Shown here piece by piece: positions 55,201 to 61,100 of a stretch of DNA of 64,000 bases (positions within the stretch are counted from its first letter, which is position 1; each line of letters opens with the position of its first letter). The DNA lies in contig NZ_BNJJ01000001.1 in NCBI RefSeq assembly GCF_016587435.1, positions 555,742 through 619,741 of the forward strand. Direction: 5' to 3'. The translations under genes were made by a program, and so were the position numbers. This DNA is from Dictyobacter formicarum (lineage in GTDB: Bacteria > Chloroflexota > Ktedonobacteria > Ktedonobacterales > Ktedonobacteraceae). Below the pieces are notes generated by a model. The model was not told the origin of the DNA, made no database searches, and saw only the letters and a program-made list of their open reading frames with translations.

Positions 55201-58077
55201 TTGCAACGCTTTCTCGTTGCTCAGCAAGAAGCGGGCATGCTGATCTGTTTATGTAGCAAAAATAATATGTCGGATGTACTTGATGTATTCGCGAAACGCC
55301 CCGAGATGCCTTTACAGCTCAAACATCTCGTCGCCAATCATATCAACTGGCAGGCAAAATCTCAAAATTTACTGGAGTTGGCCCGGGAACTACAACTTGG
55401 CATGGATAGCTTTATTTTCATTGATGATAACCCGCTAGAATGTGCCGAGGTACAACAATATTGCCCCCAGGTATTCACATTACTACTGCCTCCTGAGACA
55501 ACTCAATGGTCAGAATACTTAAAGCATATCTGGCTTTTTGACCATTTACGCCTCACACAGGAGGATCGTAAGCGCACAGAAATGTATCAGCAGAATAGTG
55601 CTCGCTTGCGCTTGCAACAAGAGGCACCGACCTTCAAGGAATTTCTAGCCGGACTTGAGTTGGAGATACATATCAATCCCATTGGCGAGTCTCATCTGGC
55701 CCGTGTTGCGCAATTAACCCAGCGTACAAATCAATTCAATACGACAATGCGTCGATACTCTGCCAATGAAATCACCCACTATCTATCGAAGCCCGGTCAG
55801 GAAGGGCTGGTGGTCGAAGTAAGTGATCGCTTTGGCGACTATGGCAAGGTCGGTGTTATGCTCTTTGCCTTGCATGATGAGGCGCTCGTTGTTGACACCT
55901 TCTTGATGAGTTGCCGCAGTATGGGCCGAGGTGTTGAGCATCGTATGCTAGCATACCTGGGAATGCGGGCGCAAAAGATGGGGCTGCAACGTGTCCTTAT
56001 TCCTTTTCAGCCGAGCGAAAAAAATAAGCCAGCGCTTGACTTTCTTGAGCAGGTACAAACAGAAAGCAAACAAGCTGACGCAAATGGAGTGATAACCTAC
56101 GATTTCTCTTCAGCCTCGCTGGTCAATCTGAGTTACCCTCTTCTCGAAGAAACAGCTGTGCCAGCAATAGAAAATGACAATATACCGCGGAATGAGGATG
56201 TCGCGCAAGCAAAGCAAGCGACAGATGCCATTACGATACCTGGTCCGATGCAAATAGTACCGCAGGATATATTACGTATTGCCCACGAACTCTCTTCTGC
56301 TGAACGGGTGCTCCAGATCATCAGAAGGTGGAAAAAGCGACCTGTTGATTCCGTCCCGCCACAAGATATGGCGCAAAGCAGGACAGAAACACACTTGGCC
56401 GAGCTATGGCAACAGTTATTACATCTGGAAAGAGTCAGTATTCATGATAGTTTCTTTGGCCTGGGTGGACATTCATTGCTTGCTACTCAACTTCTCTCAC
56501 GGATCGCGACGACATTCGGCATTCGGTTACCACTCCAGGTCATATTCGAAAAACCAACGATAGCACAGCAAGCAGAACAAATAGATACAATCTTACGCGA
56601 CACAGACCGGCTTCTGGTAGAGCTTCCAGTGATCCACCATATCACCGGCGATGAAGCACTCCCACTTTCCTTTGCGCAACAGCGTCTCTGGTTCCTTGAC
56701 CAGCTGGCCCCTGGCAATCCATCCTATAATATTCCATTACGCATTCGTTTGCAGGGAACACTTGATATTGCAGCGCTACAATTGAGCCTCCAGGAGATTG
56801 TGCAACGTCATGCAATATTACGCACAACCTTCTTAAATCGTGAAAACAACATATTGCAGGTCATTACTCCAACCCTTACGTTAAGTATGCCCGTTGTTGA
56901 TCTGCAATCCCTACCTCTAGAGGTGAGGCATAATAAGATTCTGCCACTCCTTAAAGAGCAATGGCAAGCCATCTTTAATCTGGAGCATGGTCCACTTCTG
57001 CGCATGATGGTACTAAAAGTCGATGTGGAAGAAGCTATTTTAGCCATTACACTCCATCACATCATTTTCGATGCCTGGTCCGCAGGAGTGTTAAGCCGTG
57101 AACTCGTGGCGCTCTATACCGCTTTTAAGGAGAAGCGCGTATCACCATTAGCGCCATTGCCGATACAATATGCTGATTTTGCCCTCTGGCAACGCTCCTG
57201 GCTCCAGGGTGAAGTATTACACAAACTAGAAATATACTGGCGTGAACGATTACGTGGTGCCGCAACACTACAGTTACCGGGTGAACTGCCAGCTACAGGC
57301 CGGCATAACTTTCAAGGTGAACATATTCCGTTTGCGCTCTCACCTGACCTCTCTACTAAGCTGATGATTTTGAGTCAGCAAGAAGAAGTCACGCTGTTTA
57401 TGACACTGCTGGCCGCATTTCAAACATTGCTTTATCGTTCGACCGGACAGACAGATATTGTGATTGGTACTGATATCGCCAATCGCACATTGGGCGAGAC
57501 CGAACAACTGATTGGCTTCTTTGTCAATCTTCTTGTGCTTCGCACCGATCTGAGCAATCAGCCAACTTTTCGCGAATTGCTCCAACGTGTTCGCGACGAT
57601 GTTTTGAAAGCGTATGCCCATCAGGATCTCCCATTTGAAAAGCTAGTTGAAGCAGTGCAAATAGATCGAAAGCTTAATCATGCCCCGTTAATACGGGTAC
57701 TTTTCGTGCTGCAAAACACGCCGTTAGTACCTATGACCTTACCTGACTTAACTATCAGTCCAGTAGAGATGGAAGTCGATACCGTAAATTTTGATATCGT
57801 TATCTTCCTGTATGAAGATCCTCAAGGGATAAGAGGTGTATTACACTACAGTGCTGATGTCTGTGATGCCAAAGTCATGCAGCAGCTGGTTGAACAGTTC
57901 CTCATATTGCTGGCAGGCCTTCCTGAGCATTGCGACGCCCTTCTGGACACACTGGCAATCTATTCGGAGTCTGAGCAGAAACAACGATTGCTCAAAGAGG
58001 CAGCACAGCAAGAAGAGCAACGAAAAAAATTAAACAAATTTAGAAGGAAATCCCGCTCAGACCAACCATCCGTGTAG
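43222..58077 (+). CDS. Hybrid NRPS-PKS: C-A-PCP-KS-AT-ACP-C-A-PCP-C-FkbH-PCP-C
   Basis: 4951 residues, GAGGAGA upstream of ATG 43222. N-terminal docking-like region with two LKR-x-V-x-ALERMQ repeats (1-90). C1 130-565 (HHLVADG, 264). A1 590-1078, specificity residues D-A-F-T-V-A-A-V-C-K, Phe-like. PCP1 Ser1126. KS 1190-1614 (Cys1363). AT 1712-1992 (GHSIGE Ser1811; HAFH 1907-1910, malonyl type). No KR/DH/ER, so the keto group stays. ACP Ser2170. C2 2230-2660 (HHAISDG, 2370). A2 2699-3188, D-A-S-T-I-A-A-V-C-K, Tyr-like. PCP3 Ser3236. C3 3296-3735 with HNSISDG (3428-3434), the catalytic second His replaced by Asn3429. FkbH 3780-4280 (HAD motif VDCDNT, Asp3967/Asp3969), which would load a glyceryl unit from 1,3-bisphosphoglycerate. 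PCP4 Ser4418. C4 4480-4925 (HHIIFDA). The protein ends in a basic tail (KLNKFRRKSRSD) for docking. No A domain follows C4 and there is no thioesterase. Confidence 0.93.
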   Translation: MSGLDHPLEQLSLLKRSVLALERMQAKLDHYELRAQIEDPSITYQTLLGLSEHAVLDHLNTFISDHEQLSPLKRAVVALERMQERLIQREKTSSLAYQKDGNATNHFTTAKEEPPSTLLPPPLMARTSQEQIPLSFAQQRLWFIERLNPENSLYNESCAIYIQGQLNLEAMEQALGAITQRHEILRTSFPVRNGTAIQYVHPWQPFKLIAIDLHSIAASQRLPQVKQLAEDEVRHPFDVAHGPLVRSRLYQLAKDEALFLVVVHHLVADGWSMGIFFRELSTFYSAFCRGDAPSLAPLPLQYADYTVWQQQWLQGDVLKEKLAYWENLLAGAPQILELPTDRLRPAVQTYQGAHVPFILPDPLVDALRTLGQQVDATLYTILLAAFQVLLWCYTEQDDMLIGTPMINRGEAQIENLIGFFVNTLVLRADLSGNPTFLVFIERVSKAVLAALAQQDVPFDRLVTALLPQRDLSHSPLFQVVFSMHQASWMNAKLAGLTTSPAFLGNGRARVDLTFEIIEGDGKVEGNVEYSTDLFDKTSIDRLLKHWFTILEHIAATPQYHLTEIAMLSQAEQEQILVEWNKTASEYEVLPIHKIFEQVASTRSESIAVVFEDMHITYRELHHRSNQLANFLTQQGIGPEQRVGICVERSLDMLIAVLGVLKAGAAYVPLDPAYPNERLKFLLEDAELSLLLTQEHLAKQLLISDIQVICLDTGWQSIIATPLANTSVQVSPHNLAYIIYTSGSTGVPKGVMVEHWGLNNLAQAQIQFLDLKANSHVLQFSSFGFDAWVFEVFATLLANATLYLGSKETLLPGASLLQTMESLAITSVTLPPTALSALPYAELPHLQTIVSAGEACTVELISLWSVGRRFINAYGPTEATVCATIMPCSPDMSHPPIGHPINNTQIYLLNAALQPVPVGVPGEVYIGGAGLARGYLYRPEITAAAFLPHPFSDTPGARLYRTGDVARYQSDGTLEFLGRVDHQVKVRGFRIELGEIETVLALHPAVRECVVVVREDTPTDKRIIAYIVTKEHITLSASEAYTFLKERLPDYFIPSAFVQLSALPLNPHGKVDRKALPDPEAVRPALDAAYIAPRTRIEHIITEIWQEELQMEEIGLDDNFFELGGHSLIMAQVHTKLCERLQIDIKMVDLFEYPTIRALIEYLQPEEAHVEVSPADQHQMRKEPGAPVPSSSDIAIIGMAGRFPGARDIDEFWRNIQEGKESVTFFTQEELLSAGVDPALLGDKHYVPAGALLEDAEWFDASFFGYTPREAEIIDPQQRIFLECAWQALEDAGYNADGYDGRIAVFGGATNSTYFARNLLSNAALDGTVDQYQMMLGNSTDFLTSRVAYKLNLRGPAVTVLTACSTSLVAVHMACESLRTGKCDMALAGGVSVRFPQKIGYFYREGGIMSPDGHCRVFDKDAKGIVGGEGVGIVVVKRLADALADGDTIQAVIRGSAINNDGAQKVGYTAPGVQGQAAVITEAFSSSGIDPQTIRYIEAHGTGTPIGDPIEVAALQQAYGSHITAGQCALGSVKSNIGHLDAAAGVAGLIKTVKMLNQHMLPPSLHVVTPNPALNLEQSAFYINRTLSPWETDGSPRRAGISSFGIGGTNAHIILEEPPISVPAAAPASQSHLLVLSARTETALQQARINLVQYLQQHPELELADVAYTLQIGRKPFNHRSALVCRSLSDAIQMLESSDPTQLLTAAGEASSRSVVFMFPGQGAQYSNMARELYHTEAVFRAEINRCAELLEPSLGLDLRSVLYPDEAEAESARLRLNQTQLTQPALFVVEYALAQLWLHWGVTPAAMIGHSIGEYVAACLAGVFSLEDALRLVALRGRLMQQLPPGTMLAVSLPPTEIRPFLNERLSLAAINTPEQCVVSGTQEDIEEFIQTISEQGAFYSHLHTSHAFHSSMVEPIIKSFVEEVAQFSLHAPQLPYISNVSGTWISQDQATDPGYWGQHLREMVRFADGVSTLFQEKDRVFLEVGPGRTLGTFVKAQQSRMGGDTQGALIAASLPHAKGAKNSDQAFILASVGRLWLSRVSIAWENLSGDQHRRIPLPTYPFERKRYCIENSTQTVTHHAIPNQSENEGNSLQQETQEAVEQAQQNATIAETPPDTTTTTAQHDRPQLPAVYKAPRNELEQSMVSIWQQFFGINGIGIDDGFFDLGGDSLLAVQVLSQLHTLLHVDLTLQDFFTAGTIAGIARCIESLRQPQMQVAIQELEPEPPVVDAPLSFMQRRLWFLDRLEPGNPILNISLAIRIQGPLNLVQMDQCLQEIIRRQAALRTYFVEIDGEPVQRIMPSLRVPLPLIDLHGLPAHKQESKLTDYIAKEARRPFDLSQAPLLRTTIIRLHRPDYSQHQQEEHVLLLNMHHAISDGWSMGVFLNEFSALYTAFMHGQSSPLPALTTQYVDFATWQLAQDAALEQHLHYWRDKLGGDLPVLELPTDYPRPTTPAYRGARQRLLLPGTLLRDLKLLSQREGVTFFMTLLGAFQLLLSRYSGQEDILVGTPVANRNNNDIEPIIGPFVDILVLRTDLSGDPTFQELLGRIREVCLQAYAHQGVPFDILVETLNPQRDTSRAPLIQVLLRLPNAPMAPISVADLTLNVLPMNVETADQDLTLDMIELPDSIEATIEYHTALFAPATIERLLRHWQTLLEAIVSNPQARLSQLPLLTSAESRLIQTEWNSPHIKFPDDHSPIFVHELFEQQVAQTPDAIAISLEHTQLSYRELNRKANQLARYLQTQEVGPEVLVGVCMERSLEMIIGMLGVLKAGGTYVPLDPDYPEDRLVFILEDAQISRLIVQEQSRHALPAHSTGQEIILERDWSQIANQHEENLKQTNDINTLAYIIYTSGSTGQPKGVLVSHAGIVNLVEAQTHTFGVQASDHILQFASTSFDAAISEMFMALCMGARLCLARSESLLPGQPLVELLTEQHISLITLPPSALTVIEPQAVPDLQTIIVAGEPCPANVMQRWITGRNFFNAYGPTESTVCATIATCTEQMTEQPPIGRPISHTQVYILDTHLNLVPVGVVGQLYIGSRGLARGYLKQPGLTASTFIPHPFSAEPGMRLYKTGDRARYLPDGTIDFLSRIDQQVKVRGYRIELGEIETVLGQHPGVRECAVVVQAEQWEDKRLVACVVGRDGVPDIVELRQHLRQFLPEYMLPGIFLILEALPLSANGKIDRRALAALQPVETVTEDENYGAPRTMVEELVINILADILQLERISTQDNFFEIGGHSLLGAQVIARIRQALGVEVPIYTLFETETTGEFCAVVEEALRTEQGVKLPPLEPTEHRGKAPLSFAQQRMWFLDQLQPGNTFYTIIAPFKIKGPLHIEALEKSVHEIVRRHEILRTTFIMLEEEPYQIIAPALHVPFPIIDLSGLSENVRKTELRRQVEMEAHQAFHLARGPLFRACVFHTEIQSHVLLLTFHNSISDGWSRGVVVHELSTLYDDFRTGENLRLPELPVQYADFALWQRQWLQGEILDAQSAYWLQHLAGAPTHLELPTDRPRPAIQTYRGGHQAIFISDAITQALENLSQEQGCTLFMIVLTAFLTLLFRYSGQEDIVIGTPVAGRNTVELEGLIGFFANTLALRTDLSDNPTFLELLQRVRKVALGAYTHQDLPFEKLVEIVQPERSLSHSPLFQVMFTLQDDPNMAKESTWLAPAELEIETETAKFDLNLFLNHGRHGLEGVIEYNTDLFDRATITSLVDHWHTLLKGIIDTPHERLASLPVMSEQEQQLLLNKLAQNRTYDVESHPPRQITVTATFTAETLEEPLAWWSHELNWPTEVHFAPYQQLFQQLLDADSLIQRNHDGVNILLVRFEDWLRIIDDTSDGRVAIEYRPESPAKVERNVQDLARVLMNAAQQNTVPHLLCICPPSPAILNNEVYQELFNNMEQILSSELSSSDGVHVITSTEIAEMYPVDVSYDPVSDEAGHIPYTPEFFTALGTFIIRKIAALYRRPYKVIAVDCDNTLWKGVCGEDGAMGVELSAPYLDLQRFLVAQQEAGMLICLCSKNNMSDVLDVFAKRPEMPLQLKHLVANHINWQAKSQNLLELARELQLGMDSFIFIDDNPLECAEVQQYCPQVFTLLLPPETTQWSEYLKHIWLFDHLRLTQEDRKRTEMYQQNSARLRLQQEAPTFKEFLAGLELEIHINPIGESHLARVAQLTQRTNQFNTTMRRYSANEITHYLSKPGQEGLVVEVSDRFGDYGKVGVMLFALHDEALVVDTFLMSCRSMGRGVEHRMLAYLGMRAQKMGLQRVLIPFQPSEKNKPALDFLEQVQTESKQADANGVITYDFSSASLVNLSYPLLEETAVPAIENDNIPRNEDVAQAKQATDAITIPGPMQIVPQDILRIAHELSSAERVLQIIRRWKKRPVDSVPPQDMAQSRTETHLAELWQQLLHLERVSIHDSFFGLGGHSLLATQLLSRIATTFGIRLPLQVIFEKPTIAQQAEQIDTILRDTDRLLVELPVIHHITGDEALPLSFAQQRLWFLDQLAPGNPSYNIPLRIRLQGTLDIAALQLSLQEIVQRHAILRTTFLNRENNILQVITPTLTLSMPVVDLQSLPLEVRHNKILPLLKEQWQAIFNLEHGPLLRMMVLKVDVEEAILAITLHHIIFDAWSAGVLSRELVALYTAFKEKRVSPLAPLPIQYADFALWQRSWLQGEVLHKLEIYWRERLRGAATLQLPGELPATGRHNFQGEHIPFALSPDLSTKLMILSQQEEVTLFMTLLAAFQTLLYRSTGQTDIVIGTDIANRTLGETEQLIGFFVNLLVLRTDLSNQPTFRELLQRVRDDVLKAYAHQDLPFEKLVEAVQIDRKLNHAPLIRVLFVLQNTPLVPMTLPDLTISPVEMEVDTVNFDIVIFLYEDPQGIRGVLHYSADVCDAKVMQQLVEQFLILLAGLPEHCDALLDTLAIYSESEQKQRLLKEAAQQEEQRKKLNKFRRKSRSDQPSV

Positions 58078-58148
58078 TGAGAGCGATTATCGCGTAAGAT
58101 CGAATTCATGATGGTTCTCTGGTGAATTTAGAAGGAATAGATCGTAAG

Positions 58149-61100
58149 ATGCAAACATTCACAGCAAAAAGCTCCCCTCTTTCTCTACAGCAAGCTCGTC
58201 TCTGGTCAATACCAGGGGAGCATTCAGCATTTTCTGTTCAATGTGCTGTACGCGTTGAAGGTACACTACGCATTGATATCTTGTACCGTGCTCTCCAGAT
58301 GATGATGCAGCAGCATGAGATCTTGCGTACGGTAGCTGGTCAGATGCAAGGTGTGGATATTCCTATACAGGTTGAAACAGATTGGATGCCTTTGCACTGT
58401 CCCGTTATTGATCTCATCAATAGAGGGGAGGCAGCACAACAATCCCTGATCGATGTATTATGGGAGCAGTATCAATCGCTCCCTTTTGATCTTGAACAGG
58501 GGCCAGTCGTATCATGTTTATTAATGCGTATCTCACATGAACAGTATCTGCTGCTGCTACGATTGAGTGCCTTCTCCGCCGATACTGCCACACTCCGCAC
58601 TTTTCTGGACCAGCTTGCTCAAATCTATGGAGCCTTAGTACAACAACAAGAAGCGACCGATGAACCATTGCAATACGCTGATGTTGCAACATGGCAGGAT
58701 GATCTCCTCCAGGAAGAAGATGCGGAACCACACAGGGCTTTCTGGCGCACGTTAACAACCGAAGCCAGGGAAACCAACACGATACAGATACCATCCGAGA
58801 CAACTCGTGCCACAAACCATTTCAATCCAGCTATCTACACACTCCATCTGGAGAAAGAGATCTCTACTCAGATAGCATCACTTACACAACATTATCATGT
58901 TACCCCTACAGCACTAGCTCTAACCTGCTGGCAACTGCTGATCGCACGTTTTACAGCAGCTTCGTCCTTCTTTATAGGAGTGGCTTTTGATGGACGCTTC
59001 TACGATGAGCTCGCTGATGCACTTGGCCTGTATACCCGGTATGTGCCTATGCGTATGAACGTGGAAAATGACCAGCCGTTTATACGCGCACTCATTCATG
59101 TCCACCAGACGTTAGAAGATGCCAGAAAACGGCAGTATTATTTTGTCGCTAATGCAGAAGAAATGCCACCATTTCCCGTGAGCTTTACAGCGGAGCAGTG
59201 GCCAGAAACCTTTCCGGCAGCGGGTAGTGTACGCTTTCAGTTGTTCCGGCGGAGTGGCTGGCAAGAACCCTTCCTAATCCAATTATCGCTTCTGGAGGTC
59301 GGCCCACAGGTTCAGCTTGAGTTGCACTATAATCAGAGTTGCCTGGAAGTCGGCACGATCCAACGCTGGGCCGCCGGACTCCAACGCTTACTTGCAGCGG
59401 TCCTGGCAACACCCACTGCATCGCTGAGCCAGTTGCCCATGATCGGCGAAGCAGAAGCACAGTGGCTGGGCCAGCAGCTGCAAGGGGAGAGGCTCCCGAT
59501 CCCGGCTGAGCCCTGGCATGCGCTCTTTGAGCGCCAGGTTGTCCAGACCCCTGAGGCACCAGCGCTCCAGAGTGAGCAGGAGCAGTGGAGCTATCAACAA
59601 CTCAACGCCCAGGCCAATCAGCTCGCACACTTCTTGCGCGAACAGGGCGTGCATCCTGGCTCCTTTGTCGGACTCTGCATGCCCCGAGGTGGGCTGATGA
59701 TTGTCGCACTGCTGGCCATCCTCAAAGCCGGCGGCGCCTATCTACCTCTGGAACCAGAACAGCCTGCTGAGCGGCTCGCCACAGTTTTGCAGCAGAGTTC
59801 TATGTCCCTGCTGCTCTCTGTACGTGAGGTGGCTGCCCATCTGCCCCTTCCAACCACCTGGTCAGGTTCACTGCTCTCCTTCGAGGAGATCCAACCACTG
59901 GTCCACAGCTACCCTCAGGATAATCTGCCCTGGCCTGGCAATGCAGAGGATCTGGCCTATATGATCTATACCTCCGGCTCTACCGGGCGTCCTAAAGGCG
60001 TCATGATCCGCCACGCCAACCTGCTCAACTATACACAAGGACTGTTGACCCGCATGCAGGCACAGGCAGGATGGCACTTTGCTACCGTCTCTACCCTGGC
60101 TGCTGACCTGGGCAATAGTGCTATCTTCGGCGCGCTAGGTAGTGGTGGTTGCCTGCATGTTTTTGACTATGAGACGATCACCCAGGCCACCGCCTTCGTG
60201 CAGGCCATGCACGAACAGCGCATTGATGTCCTCAAGATCGTGCCCACCCACCTCTCCAGCCTGCTCGCCGCTCTGCCCGAGGACGGGCAGCGCCAGTTGC
60301 TCCCCCGCCAGCGCTTGCTGCTGGGTGGCGAACGCGTCTCCAGTCAGCTTCGCTCCCGGCTGGCTGCCCTCGCAGGCACCTGTCGCGTCTACAACCACTA
60401 TGGACCCACCGAGACCACCATTGGGGTGCTCATGGGCGAGATAAACTTATCCGAAGAAAGTGAAGAGGTTCCCATCGGTCGTCCCCTGGCCAATAGCTGG
60501 TGCCTGGTCCTGGATCGCTGGGGGCAACCAGTTCCTCAAGGCGTTGTGGGCGAGCTTTATATAGGAGGCGCTGGCGTCACTGCTGGCTACCTGGCAGATC
60601 AGGCACAAAATCAGGAGCGCTTCGTGAGCCTGACGCAACGACCGGGCGAACGGGTTTATCGCACCGGCGACCTGGTGCGCATGCGTGCTGATGGGCAACT
60701 GGTCTTTGTGGGACGCCGCGATACCCAGGTCAAACTGCGGGGCTACCGCATTGAACTGGCCGAGATCGAAGCTGTGCTCGGTGCGCATCCTCAGATCCGC
60801 GAGAGTGTCGTTCTCCTGCGAGAGGAGGAGCCAGGTCAGCCGTATCTGGCAGGCTATCTGGTGGCGCGCGAAAGACCAGAACCCTCCGAAGAAGAGCTCA
60901 TGCAGTATTTACGTGCCCATCTACCAACTTATATGCTCCCTCCGGCGCTGATCTGGATGCCCACCCTTCCCTTGACGTCGAACGGCAAGATTGACCGCCA
61001 GCAGTTACCACTCCCGACACACGCACACATACATACACAATCCACAGCATCAGTACATCCCCCCAGAAATCCTCTGGAAGAGCTCATGCAGGCGATCTGG

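Noticed and set aside
57900..58077. Possible thioesterase or reductase at the end of the 4951-residue protein
   Set aside because: No GxSxG or NAD-binding motif; the protein ends in a C domain plus a basic tail. The release domain must lie beyond the window.
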